A stretch of DNA of 64,000 nucleotides from Turritopsis dohrnii (Eukaryota > Cnidaria > Hydrozoa > Anthoathecata > Oceaniidae), in assembly GCA_027922465.2 (NCBI GenBank), contig BQMF02000604.1, forward strand, positions 1-64,000. Reading direction: 5' to 3'. Below are positions 48,781 to 60,529 of this stretch, piece by piece (positions within the stretch are counted from its first letter, which is position 1; the number at the start of each line of letters is the position of its first letter). The position numbers were made by a program, and so were the translations under genes. The notes under the pieces were generated by a model, which was not told where the DNA came from, did no database searches, and saw only the letters and a program-made list of their open reading frames with translations.

Positions 48781-49023
48781 GTGTACTGGAAAAAATACAA
48801 CTTTTGTTATCTAAACTTGCGTACTGGAAACTGTACGGCTTTTGTTCTCTTGCTGCGTACTGGAAACTGTACGACTTTTGTTCTCTAGGTGCGCACTGGA
48901 AACTGTACGACTTTTGTTCTCTAGCACTGTGTACTGGAAACTGTACGGCTTTTGTTCTCTAGCGCTATGTACTGGAAACTGTACGGCTTTCTCTAGTTGT
49001 ATACTGGAAGTTGTATATGACTT
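48781..49023. repeat. Minisatellite upstream of Helentron-1 (about 6 units of 40-45 bp)
   Basis: The unit GTACTGGAAACTGTACGGCTTTTGTTCTCTAGC recurs with small changes; GTACTGGAAACTGTAC is itself an imperfect palindrome. It lies about 80 bp upstream of the Helentron-1 start codon and likely belongs to its 5' end. Short open frames across it are by-products of the repeat. Confidence 0.85.
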
Positions 49024-52000
49024 GTTTTTGTGTCTGACTTTCGTTGGAAATTGATGAAAGATAATGGACTAATTAGTATGCTTTATTGTTTAAAAGATAA
49101 TATCAATTCAAATCTGCTACATGCATAGCCTGATATACCTAACCAGTAAATATTAATATAACCACACTGGCAGAGAATAACCACACTGGCAGAGAGAAGT
49201 CAACGCGCACACACTTGTTAGAAAAAACCCCAGAAACTCTGAAAGCAAAACCAACAAAAGATTTGAAAACAAATCGAAAGGTTCACGGCTTTTAGGAAAA
49301 ATAAACGACTTCAAACACTGAAGCAGAGATTTTCACTCACCAGAATTAGCTGCCGTCCACTGACTCCACGAGGGCAGAAAAAACACGCTTGGAATGATGC
49401 AGAAGACGTTTGTAACTAGTCTGCAAAATACGGTACCACTAGCCTTTCATAAAAGGTGGACGACAAAAAAATCAGGCTATTTTAATACTCAGCACCGTTT
49501 ACACGGTCGCTGAGTAATAATGACGTTTCTATGCATGATTAAGAGACGTAACGTCTTGGGGCTCATAAACTTTTATGATCACGATTATCTTTGAAAAAGA
49601 CGTCATAATTATAAACATCAGAAACAAGGCCATGTTTGTAAGTAATGTAAGTGACCCCAAAATAAAAAGGCCTACTATCAACCAATGCCATTACCAACAC
49701 TCTGTATACTTGAGTCACAAACCGCTGACTACAGAGTCAACGAAATCGTAGAAAATTGTTACTATATAATCGCGATGTGTTACTAATGGTTTGCATCACG
49801 TGACGACAACGACAACGCGTTTTCAATCCGACGAACTAATTGTGATAATTGCGAACTGATATAAACTAAACTAAAACAAGAGCCAGATGGTGCAAAACGG
49901 TAGCAGCAATTGTACTTAAAGTTATGAAAAGTTACTACAAAGTTCTTTGAGGCTTGTGTTTTTTTTATCCCACTGGTGGAAAACAGGCATAAACGATATG
50001 TTAAAATGATAAGTTAGTGTAAAAAGGGTCTAATCATAAGCCACCAGAAATTAATTTATTAAAGACAAAAGAATTATACATGCGTGAGCTGTATATTTTT
50101 TTATAAGAACATTTTTTGTAAGACCATGTGTAGAAAAAAAACACGCGTTTCGAAAGAAAAAACAAGATTCGCAAAAATGCGACTATATATTTCCCCAAAG
50201 TTGCAAACATTTTATCAATTTGTGAGTACATTGATAACAAGAAAAATGTATCATTATAAATACAGTGGTATATATATCTACTATCAAGCTGATGTTAAGA
50301 TAAAAATGCTATCCATACTAATCAGGGTTAATACTACAAAACGACTTATAAAATGAAGATGTACATGGTCAAATGATAAGATTTCTCTCAATGTTTTGCC
50401 AAGGAGTTAAAAAGTGACTTAGAATTTACTATGGACATAGCGAAAAACTGTAAGACCTAAAAGCGACTAATATTTCCCCTTAAACAACTGGAATAGTCTT
50501 TTTGCAGAACAATCTATAAGGCAATTTCGTCATAATAAACATAAGATCATTATTTATGCTGAAGACAAGCTTCATATCCTTTTAACCATAAAATCACAGA
50601 TCAGATGTAATTCAACAGAACACTTGCTTAAACTCAGATGAAACCATCTTACAAAATTATAAAATCAAATTTGTATAAAGGTTAACAAAAGATGAAAAGA
50701 AAATTGTCAAACCTTTGGGGGTGGGCATCTTAGCAAATAACTATCAAAAGCAATCAAAAACCAATTTTTACTAAAAATTATTATGTGTAGCATTTCAAAT
50801 TTAGGAAGAAAAAATCACAATTTATAAAATTAAATTCAAGTATATATTCAAAATAAACATCTCTGATTCAAAAAAATATATTCACATACTATCATGTCAT
50901 ATTTATTACATTAATGTAACTGACTTTTGTAAATCCCAAATAAAAAAAAAGATATTTTGGTAGTGAAAATATACAACCACTGCATATCTGGAAGTAGAAG
51001 TTTTTGTTTCGGCTTGATTTAAATTACCTTAAATTGTTTGCGGAAGAAATTTTTGTGGAATATATTTTTGCCGATAAATTACTAAGAGATTTTGCAGTAT
51101 TAATTTTTGTGGATGCAAGAAATTTTTAATAAATTCGAAAGTAGGGAAAAACCTAATTCAGTGCCTGGGTGTATTGTATATACAAACTTTAGTTGGAATG
51201 GAAATAGCAGATTTATGGAATAACATCTATTTCTCACCAGCTATAATATCAAAACAGAATACTAAACTGTAACAAACAGATAATGTTGCTGGGTCTTATC
51301 TTTGTTCAGGGAAGGTTAATCAGTCTAGGTCTACTTTCCATAAAGGTAAAGTGCAAATAACAATAGAAACTGTGATACCTCAACAGACATCGTTTCTCAA
51401 AGTAAAGGCAACAGTACGAAGCACGAAACCTGTTGCAAGTGCAGATGCTGATTCTATTGTTATTGCCAAAGGGTAATAAATAAGTCCTTAGATGTTAAAT
51501 AACCTTGACTTCTTTCCTTATCATTTTCCAAACATTTTGAAAACACAAAACTTTCATGCAAAGTGAAACGTGAAAAACCAATTCTTTACGGGTAAAAAAA
51601 AAATTGAGCATTTTGCAGCAGGGTAAATCTTTGCGGATGAAAAATTTTCGAAAATTTTGCGGAATACCAATATTTATTCATTTTTGCGGATTTGAGCAAA
51701 ATCTGCAAAAATAAATTCCACAACAAAAAGTTCCGTACAAATTTCTGCCGCAAACAATTTCTTCCTTTTAAGATACAGACTGTTATATTGGAATGTGTTT
51801 TGATTTACGTTTGTTCTTGTAAGGAAAATTGACATTATATATACGAAATAAAATATCATATACAATATCAAAACAGTATACGTGATCATGGAATTGAATG
51901 AATATTGTTGGATTACACGACTATCCCAGGAGGCACATTCAACCAGATTCTTTCTATAAATTTCTCAATCCTGTGTGTATTTAATATTTTACGTATTAAT

Positions 52001-52127
52001 TGGTTTCCTGAACTTCTTTTTGCAAATGCCACATCAGGTTTTTACTTGCAATTCTTGTAATGTACTCCTTGAATTAACAACTGGTTGTTGTCCACCACAT
52101 GTAAAAAGGGTTTCCTTCATATGGTTG
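49024..52127. other. Non-coding interval with scattered small repeats
   Basis: No gene seen. Contents: a direct repeat ATAACCACACTGGCAGAGA (about 49155-49197, two copies), a hairpin with stems CTCAGC/GCTGAG and CCGT/ACGG (about 49480-49506), one member of a dispersed repeat (50160-50230, see 53467), and a pair of inverted segments at 51030-51095 and 51680-51765. Confidence 0.5.
51030..51765. mobile_element. Probable decayed MITE with long diverged inverted ends
   Basis: AAATTGTTTGCGGAAGAAATTTTTGTGGAATATATTTTTGCC (in part, 51038 onward) is matched by the inverse strand at 51765-51690 (AAATTGTTTGCGGCAGAAAT ... GTGGAATTTATTTTTGC). There is no coding capacity between. Termini and target duplication cannot be fixed. 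Confidence 0.5.
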
Positions 52128-52492
52128 GGCCGACATCAGAAATATGTTCGGTTCGGGTCAGCCGCCCGCCCCTAACTCCGATTACGAAAACCCTGCGTTT
52201 TGGAGGGCGGTGGGGCGGGAAGTTCGGCAAATTATTACATTTGCAAAAATCTTGGACATGTAGTGTCCTGCATTTACTGTCCTGCTGTCCTGCTGTGAAC
52301 CGCTAATCATCGCAAAATAACTTATCTGAACTATCAAAAAGGAGAAATTAGTAATCTCTTCGGGTGAATTCGATTTCGGGAGTGTCGAGATTTTTAACCT
52401 AATAAAATCGAAACTTTCATGCCCGCCCGCCCGCCCGCCTCTCTTGTTATATCCCGAAATGACCCGAACCAAACATATTTCCGATGTCGGCC
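52128..52492. mobile_element. 365-bp MITE with 33-bp terminal inverted repeats
   Basis: The left end GGCCGACATCAGAAATATGT and following bases match the inverse of the right end over 33 bp with two mismatches. TTG flanks both sides (52125-52127 and 52493-52495), a possible 3-bp duplication. The interior is unusually GC-rich, with (CCCG)n-like tracts near 52420. Confidence 0.8.
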
Positions 52493-55400
52493 TTGTACAT
52501 CTATACGTGTTTTCAGCAGTTGGGCTAAATTACATCAGGATGTAAAATACAAATAAGTCTTCAGCTTGGTTTTTAATGATGAACTTTCAAATTTGCACTG
52601 AAATCACAGATTCAATGCTCTACTGTTCCAAGCAACTAATTACCATCCATCATATCAACAAAAAAAAACGTCCGTAACATTATCTCCCTTTGTTTTCTCT
52701 TTTACGTTCATTCAAAAGTGTTAACAAAACTTTTAGAAAAACATTGAATTAAAACGTTTTTATTTCCATCATTTAACGTTTGAATCTCTTGAATCATCTT
52801 AAAAGCTGGGAGACAATATATGCAAAACTCTTCCACTGCCCAACTGCACTGACTGAAAAAAATGGCGCACTACTTCACTGAAGACTAGCCTCTATTCTTA
52901 TCGATCTTGAGTAGGCCTAAGTTCAATACTGAACCGAGGCTATAAAAGTGAACGGAGAAGATGATGATTATGAAGAAGGAAACATTTAACATATATTTCG
53001 CCCTATGGGGAAATATATAAAACATATATGTTTTTAATTATAATTTCATGAAACCAAAAATGAAATCCAACAAATAACTGCCTTTTTTAACTAGATCTTT
53101 GAAAGTCTTCTTAATACACAAAACAGTGTTGTAGTAACTAACAAACAAAGTAATAAGAAGTTTTGAACTGATGGGCTTTACTAACAAGAAAAACTATATA
53201 TAACCAAATTTTAAGTATCTATGTATTTTCAGTTAGCATAAATAGCTAAATCTTCCATTTTTATGCAGATCTATTTCATTAATATGCATTCTTTCATGAA
53301 TTATTTCATAACATCAAAGAAAACGTCCTTTTAAATGTTTGATATGTGAAACTTTTCGAAGGCTGTGTTCCTTCATTATAATTTACATTGCGTTATTAGC
53401 AGAGTCTAGCAGACTCTAAATCGCAGACTAATTGCCGTTTCGGCTTTCGCTGCTACCGTAATAACCAACAAGATTCGCATTAATGCGACTACATATTTCC
53501 CCCAACATTGCGAAAATCTTGAATTCGTTGAGCACATAAGTATCACTTCGCCGAACGAATGCGACATTATAAACTTGAAAATAAGGTGTGTATTGATGAC
53601 GAGCGAGAGCATGTTCAATAACAACTATTACCATTTGCGCAAATAATTTTCTTTCTATTTCTTGAAAAGCGTGAGCAAGAATTCCGTTTTAGTAAAAACG
53701 AGAGAAATAAACTTTCGACCAGAAAAAGATAAGAATGCGATACTGAACTCGAATTTCGTATCCATACTATCCGTTTTATTGGTAATGGAAAATCTCGGTA
53801 GCCAGATTAACAATACCGTAGTTATCTTATCTCAAGAAGCCTTCTTCGCCGCCGTCGGTATATCGAAAAGGCAAGAAACCCTGGGTACGAGGTTGATTGA
53901 AGCTAGGCGGTCTTGTACGCACTACTAAATTTCTGAGTAAACCAGACATAATTAATTTTAATCAACTAAATTTGACCCGTTTGGAACAGCCGGGCAGAGG
54001 GCGTTTATTGGCGTAAGGAGATTTAGGCGGCAGACTTTAAGACAGGAAAACCATCAAACACACATTGGATGATAAAAAAGATATATACGTATTATATCAT
54101 CATACAAGAACAGGAAAAGTCACAAAATTAGACAAATCCTTGTCGTGATACATACAATATATACAAGGAAAGTCGCAAAATTTTAGACAAATCCTTGTCG
54201 TGATACATACAATATATACAAGGAAAGTCGCAAAATTTTAGACAAATCCTTGTCGTGATACATACAATATATACAAGGAAAGTCGCAAAATTTTAGACAA
54301 ATCCTTGTCGTAAAATATACATAGCTATAGTGAAAAACAACAACAATCAAAGTAATAGTTGTCCATAGGTCATTGAGGTCATTGTAGTATTTCATTTTGA
54401 TTCCGTTATTCACGATTAAACCAACAGCACGAAATGATTTACCAAATCCAGATATTCATGCAACATGCTATTATCGTAATGTTATAATCGAATAACCAAA
54501 TATGACAGAAAATAAACTCGATTTTCTTGGAGAACTTGAGGCTTGGAAATCTTGGAAATATGTTCCATTTTGCCACAACTTTTGTAACTTTTTAACCTAA
54601 AAATAACCAGAAATTAAATTTAAAGTTGTAAGCCTTTTTTCGATATAACAAAAAAGTAAACACAGTTCTTACCTTCACTCGTGATATCCAAAAGTTATAG
54701 CAAATACACATAATGTATGTCACATATACAAATTCATTTTGATAATGGACGCTCATTTCATGTACATAATCGCCAATTCATAATCAACATTGATGAACCA
54801 TAATAACAACATATTGATTCAACTTGTTGTTGTTATCTGAATTCCAGAAATGATAATATCTCGAAATATCACAAACTTGAGTTAAACTTGAGTTAATTAG
54901 CTTAACCGGATAGTTGTAAAAACAGATACCAAAGCTGATGTTGATAAGACAATGTGGTTTTGATGACTTCGTATAGCAACAGCAACAACATTGTTGTTAG
55001 AATGTTAATTGTTAACAAAAATGTCCAAAAGATCATAACATATTATAACGTATATCACATGTGCATAGTCATCTGGATAATGGATATTCATTTCATGTAC
55101 AACATCACCAATTCGCATTCAGCATCAAGGAATTATCATCATCAAATTCAAAATTTTTTAAAAAAAACATTACAACACTCGATTTTAAACTTTTTTTGAA
55201 TAATTATTTCTGACATCAGTTAACTGGAATATATTAAAAAGTAAATTATATATAAAAAATATAGCTACTAACAATGACTTAAAAAAAACAACAGTGACAT
55301 CATAGAAGTGATATTTTTATCTGTAAAAATGAAGAATTGATTTCAACAGTGGAAAAAACAAATCAAAACAAATGTTATCACACACACACACCATAAGTAC

Positions 55401-56191
55401 AGACTGAATATCAATGTATATCAATGTCCAAGCAGCTCCTGCATGCCAGTCCTATAATCAAGCAGATCATTCATGCCAGATCAATGCAGTAATACTAAGA
55501 GCACGGATGATGGATGGATGGATGATAAACCCAAAATCTTACAGTACAGAAAAAGAAACAGAACATATTCAGGAAGGAATGCTCTGTCATCACGAATGCA
55601 AATTGTAGATAGAAAAAAAGATCTATTGTTCTGAAGTCAAAGACATGTTAAGTTTCTTTCAAGCTGTACTGTTTGACTACATTCACTCTGCTCTCAGACA
55701 AACTTTAGGCTATTAAGATGCTAAATCATAATATTCTTTTTATCAGAGTGGTTTTACTTCTTTCCTCAAAGCAAAGCAAATTTCATCAAAATTTAAATGA
55801 TCACAGGCACAGTATAACTATTTTACTTAAAGTTCTCTATAATCCATGTAAATAAAATAAAACTATAAAAATGAACATAATGTTAATTCAACTGAACTGA
55901 TTTCTTAAATAAAGATAGACAAAAATGATTTTAATAAAAAGGATATCAATAATTATCAATAAAACTTTACAGTTTATCTGCCAGTTTAAAACCATTGAAA
56001 AATCACTTAAAGCTTTTATAAAAATTCTGTGAAATAGGTAAGTTTAGCTTACGTTTCGTTCATTCAAACGCTTTACTAGGACTTTTCAATGCAATGTGTC
56101 TCAAATTGACAGACAAAAAAACTAAACCAGTACCCTAAAAGCCACCCCTTTCCCATCCCATCCATGCTCCTTTCTAAATATCTTTAACAGA
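52493..56191. other. Non-coding interval with several repeats
   Basis: No gene seen. Contents: a Helentron-end-like block (52940-53035), a second member of a dispersed repeat (53467-53540), 55-bp tandem repeats (54118-54311), a diverged direct repeat of about 100 bp (54704-54810 and 55035-55140), and short CA and GGAT runs near 55380 and 55505. Open frames at 53662-53928 and 54954-55199 lack any recognisable feature. Confidence 0.5.
54118..54311. repeat. 55-bp tandem repeat (3.5 units) with internal hairpin
   Basis: GACAAATCCTTGTCG recurs at 54131, 54186, 54241 and 54296, an exact 55-bp period with almost identical units. Each has TCCTTGT and ACAAGGA arms that can form a stem. Confidence 0.9.
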
Positions 56192-56905
56192 CTAACTGTC
56201 ATCCAAAACTTTCAGTCTCACTAATACAGCATCATGATCAGAGATGTTCAGACAAACTTTTAAACTTTTAACTGAAAAGTCATTCAAAATAGAATTTCTA
56301 ATGTAAACATGATCAATCAAGCCACCATCAACATGTGTTGCATGTTGTATGATTTGTGTAAAACCATGCAAAGTGTTTTGCAATTCTGTATTATGTCTAC
56401 TGTCTTTCAAAAGGTTCATATTGAAATCTCCCATCACCATATCGACTTGATCATTTTGACATAATATGGTTGTCAATTTCATGAAAATATTAACACTTGC
56501 TTGATGACTTCGGTATAACAATAAAATAGTAAGCAACTCGTCATGAAAAGTGGTCTTTTCTGGCCAATGCTTAACATTCATAACATTCACATTTGCACTG
56601 TGTGCTACAAGTAAACTTTTGTACTTATTTACGTTGTTATTTAAAATGAGAGAAAAAGAACTCATGTTTTCCTGAATACCATTCATATCTGATATATCTG
56701 TGAGCTGTGTTTCTGTTAAAAGCAAAAGGTCTGCATTCACAAGTTCTTGGTAGTGCTTTATGGATGAGGCATGTTTTTTCAATGATCTTATATTTAGATG
56801 AGCAATCTGAAAGTTAAAGTCTGTGGTTACAAACGATTCATTAGCTTTCAATAAATTTTCTGTTTTTCTCAATCGCTGACTTTTCATTTGCTTGAATAGC
56901 AGCAT
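56192..56905 (-). pseudogene. Helentron-2 APE-like endonuclease domain
   Basis: It contains AHLNIRSLKKH, LLLTETQLTD, MVMGDFNMNLL, GLIDHVYIRN and NISDHDAVLV, the five catalytic blocks of the exonuclease-endonuclease-phosphatase fold in order. The first 30 residues overlap the helicase C terminus in another frame (56841-56905), showing one frameshift. It presumably nicks target or element DNA; in Helentrons its exact role is not settled. Confidence 0.85.
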
Positions 56906-58223
56906 GCGAGTAATTTCCTGTTAGAAACAATCCATTGAGGGAGGTGGCACGGCTGAATGCCACATACATTTGACCAGGATGAAAGTTCCTCTGTCTGTTC
57001 AATTGAAAACTAACAACAATCTTGTCAAGAGATAAACCCTGCACTTTATGTACAGTAAAAGCATATGATAACAGTAAGGGAAACTGTGTCCTGGTAACAG
57101 TCGCTGATGTTTTCCTTTTGGACAAACTAAATTTGGTTTCAGTTCTTTCAATTGCAACATAATGATTTCCTTGTGTATTTTTCCTTTTCATTCCTGCATC
57201 TTTGTCATCAAAAAGTACAAATATGGAGTCACATTTCCCACGGATAAAAGAAAAGTGTCTCACAGTACCAATTTGACCATTCATAAGTCTGTTATCAATA
57301 TCAATATATGCTGTCAGCATTACTCGAGCTCCAATTTTTAAGGATAGATTGTACACTAAACCTCCACTTTCATTAGCATTTTTTCCTCTGATTTTTTCAA
57401 TAGCAGCTTCAGAGAGTCCCTCAGGATAATCATCAATCGCAACTATATTAACTGCTGGGTTATTTAGTGAAGCAAGCATTTTCTGATTATGCATATTAAC
57501 TAAAGAGTTTTCTGCAAAAATGTGTAAAGCATCCCACGGATAGTCTGCATTGTCTACCGAAATAAATCTAGATTTAATTAGCATTTCATCATCAAAACTT
57601 AATGAGCCAACACGAATGTTATTCAACAAATCAATAAATTGGTTATCACCTTTCTGTCTCATTACTTCATCAAGTTCAGCAAGTTTAAAATGATGCCACA
57701 ATTTTAAAAGACCAATAATAAATCCATCTGTTGAATAGACTGGTTTAGCTAGTACTGGTGGTAACTGATAAAGATCACCACTGACAATTATTGTTTTATT
57801 TGCAAATGGTATACGATCAGACAAACCAAATATTTCACAGAGTCGCTGATGAACCTGTAACAGTAATTTAGAACTCACCATTGATATTTCATCAATGAAA
57901 ATAACACTTACTTCTTCAAGCTTTAATCTCAAGTTTGTTCTTTGCCTATCACTTAATGGTATGAAAGTGCTACATGGAATACCTAGTCCTGTATGAATAG
58001 TGGTTCCATCAATGTTAATTGCTGCAACACCTGTTGGTGCCAATAACATAATTTTTGCTTTAGAAATGTCACCATTTCTAGATAACAATTTGTTAAGCAC
58101 ATTATACAAACATTTAACAAGGTAACTCTTGCCACAACCACCTGAGGCTGTTAAAAAGATTTGTAAGGGTTGCAAAATTTCAGGTTGCTCAGATCTTTTG
58201 TTTTGAACAAATTTTTTCCCCAT
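56841..58223 (-). pseudogene. Helentron-2 PIF1-type helicase
   Basis: 460 unbroken codons. Walker A FLTASGGCGKSYLV (about 25-38), LLAPTGVAAINIDGTTIHT, Walker B FIDEISMVSSKLL, IIVSGDLYQLPPVLA, ELDEVMRQKGDNQFI, LKIGARVMLTAYIDIDN, LLSYAFTVHKVQGLSL and GQMYVAFSRATSLNGLFL. All PIF1/RecD motifs are present and intact, unlike Helentron-1. Frameshifts at both ends (near 58190 and 56880) separate it from Rep and endonuclease. Confidence 0.9.
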
Positions 58224-58621
58224 GTGTAAATAACATCAAAAATTTCACGTTGCCTTTTATTCAAAGATTGGATAGTTTTGTTTAATTCATCATCTGAGAC
58301 AACTGTTGATTGAAACGATGCTGGTGGCAAATCATTTGGAACCACTTGGTCATTATTCAATTCATCTTCATTAATATCTAACATGTCATTTACTAGCTCT
58401 ACAACTTCATCGTTTTCCTGTTGTGCATGAGAATCTTGGTTTAGAATCATATCATCCCTATATGTTCTTAATGCAACATCCACTAGTTCCGAGTTTGGTT
58501 CAAATAACTCTTTATTCCTATTAACAATCTCCAATACCTCTGGCTCTGCTAGTTTATCAACATATGCATCATTAGATTTGAGGTCACTTTCTTCATCCCT
58601 AAATGGATAGAATAACATCAA
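58151..58621 (-). pseudogene. Helentron-2 Rep-helicase linker
   Basis: 156 codons reading DKLAEPEVLEIVNRNKELFE and TIQSLNKRQREIFDVIYTWG, the acidic linker that precedes the helicase. The same order occurs in Helentron-1 (27400-27849). It overlaps the helicase frame by 73 nt, indicating a frameshift. Confidence 0.75.
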
Positions 58622-58669
58622 AATATGATGTGCATATTTTTCCGGATACCTATGCTTGTTAGGTGTATA

Positions 58670-59347
58670 CTACCGCAAGACCTTTTTAACCTTTCTACAT
58701 TTCAAACATTCTTTCGAGGACATTAAAGGTATCACTTTAGGAAGAGCTGTCTGATCATGATTTTCCTCAACAACTGCATCACTCAAAATTATTGGCTGAT
58801 TATCATTTTGCATCTCTGAATAGTCTTTGTTGCAATCAAGCCGGTAATATGCAGAAAACTGCAGAAATCTGTCGAGCATATTTCTTTTAAAAACATCTTG
58901 ACTATCTTCAGGAAGTTCATTCAGTTCCTCTTCACTTTTAAACATCCGAAAGCGGTCATTTGGCAAATTAGTATTTATAAACGATACTTGTGGGAAACCT
59001 TTTCGTAACCATAATTCAGGCATTAGTTGATAAACAGCCTCCTGGACAGAACACTCTCTGTTATCGCTATAAGCTTTTGCTAATTTACACATAGTATCAT
59101 ACTTAGGGGACTCCATTTCACTGCATTGCTTTAGTACTTCTTTCATTGCATTTGAACAAGAATTTTCACTTTTTGAAAAATATGCACACATGTAATAAAT
59201 AGCTTTATAGTGATTAAATACTGGTTGTAAATCAATATTGGCTTCCCATGCAAGCAACCCTTCATCAAAATAGTTATTCACAAAACATGAATCTGTGTTT
59301 CGCTTCAAATGTATTTGAAAGTCATTTTGATCGGTAGAAATAGACAA
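58670..59347 (-). pseudogene. Helentron-2 Rep domain, C-terminal part
   Basis: It begins FQIHLKRNTDSCFVNNYFDE and has AIYYMCAYFSKSENSCSNAM with the paired Tyr of Rep, then SVQEAVYQLMPELWLRKGFP and NMLDRFLQFSAYYRLD. It corresponds to Helentron-1 pieces 30805-31613 (end) and 27792-28409, which confirms where the LINE interrupted Helentron-1. Confidence 0.8.
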
Positions 59348-59426
59348 GGCACTTTCATAATCTTTTAATGAAATACCTAAGGAACTAAGAGTCTCACAAA
59401 TGGATAAAACATTCTCAAAATTTGGC

Positions 59427-60161
59427 TTATCTGGGTGAAAGAAAATTCTTTTTCTTTGGGTTTAATTCAGTGTCAATATGCTGCTTTACTTTTTGCAAAA
59501 TATGTTTTTGCTTCAAAAGAATTTCACTTTTTTCATCAGGTGACATATCTTCGGGAAGTGGCTTAGCAATTATTGTTTTTCGTGTAAAAAAATGGCCATA
59601 TCCAAACCGGCATTCCTTATAATTATACTTCTTACAGGTTTTTGAGTGGTGGTGTACTTGATATCTTTGCACAAGATCTTTTAGTTTTGATGGTTCACTT
59701 GGTATATTTGCTGAAATAACTGAATCAACAAATTCAGTGTATTCGTCTATAGTATCAACTGATAAACATGGCATATTTTCGCACCACAGTAAACAATGTA
59801 CATGAGGGGAGCCCCTGGTTTGAAATTCAACCCTGATGGCATAATACAAAACTCTTCCAATTGGTCCTTTGATAACAATCTCTTTGAAAAAATTTTCAAC
59901 ACGGAATTGGAAATGTCTAGCTAGCAACACAGGATTGCTATTTAGCAATTCACATCTTTCAAAGTATGACAGCTCTGCAATTTCACTGGCAGATATTTCA
60001 GAACCATTTAATTTAGAAATGATAACAACTAATTCATTCCACTGCAAGTCAGCACATGATAAAGTTAAAAAAAATGATGGCAATCCTAGTTGTTTAACCA
60101 TGGCTAAAACATCTGAAAGCATATTTTTCCAATATGCTGGAGAGCCTTTAACAGAGTTCAT
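59427..60161 (-). pseudogene. Helentron-2 Rep domain, HUH part
   Basis: It has FFLTLSCADLQWNELVVIIS, then LLARHFQFRVENFFKEIV, RGSPHVHCLLW (HUH metal motif HVH), and CKKYNYKECRFGYGHFF. This uninterrupted sequence is the reference that shows exactly where the Polinton-like element entered Helentron-1. The frame is lost after KKKNFLSPR near 59427. Confidence 0.85.
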
Positions 60162-60184
60162 AAAGCTGTATGCTTCGTCATTTA

Positions 60185-60529
60185 CTACAAAAGACTTAAA
60201 AGTATCTTTAAAACTTTGACTAAAAATTCCTGCAGTAACATTGTAACATTGTGACCTGATACTTTGCGCATTGCAACATTCATTTGGTTTCGCAGATTAA
60301 TTTGCTGAGACACAAAATTTGCAAAAAAAATATAATCTGCATCTGACGCAAATCTTTGGGTATAATTCAATAACCGTTGATTGAAATACTTTGTATGAGA
60401 TAATTTAATCTCTCGAGTAGCAGTGTAACCAAATTTCCCTGATGGAAATAAATCTGGGAAAGCAAGTTCTTCAACAAATTCATCTTTCAAAATATTTACT
60501 GGTGCCTTTCCTTGGCCTGGTTTCATCAT
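60185..60529 (-). pseudogene. Helentron-2 Helitron-like N domain piece
   Basis: It contains ELAFPDLFPSGKFGYTATRE and FNQRLLNYTQRFASDADYIF, matching the end of the Helentron-1 N-terminal frame. Overlap with the upstream frame (60480-60529) marks a frameshift, and a second break occurs before 60161. Confidence 0.8.

Larger units (their letters stand above)
23240..49023 (-). mobile_element. Helentron-1 (Rep-helicase-endonuclease type), interrupted by three insertions
   Basis: Minus-strand pieces in order: N-terminal domains 48700-46442, Rep 31613-30805 and 28409-27792, helicase 27849-26752 and 26443-25911, endonuclease 25978-25142, then an RPA-like gene 24936-23240. Between them lie a Polinton-like element, a LINE and a SINE. 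The Rep plus PIF1-type helicase plus C-terminal APE-like endonuclease combination defines Helentrons among Helitrons. Ends are approximate: 49023 is the outer edge of the adjacent minisatellite and 23240 the RPA-like stop. Confidence 0.85.

Noticed and set aside
48762..49054. Repetitive small proteins
   Set aside because: They are translations of the GTACTGGAAACTGTAC minisatellite in two frames.
52085..52472. Proteins read through the GC-rich block
   Set aside because: They run across the MITE termini and consist of repeat-derived Pro/Arg/Gly sequence.
53662..53928. 88-codon open frame
   Set aside because: No recognisable domain, no splice or promoter context and no second copy.
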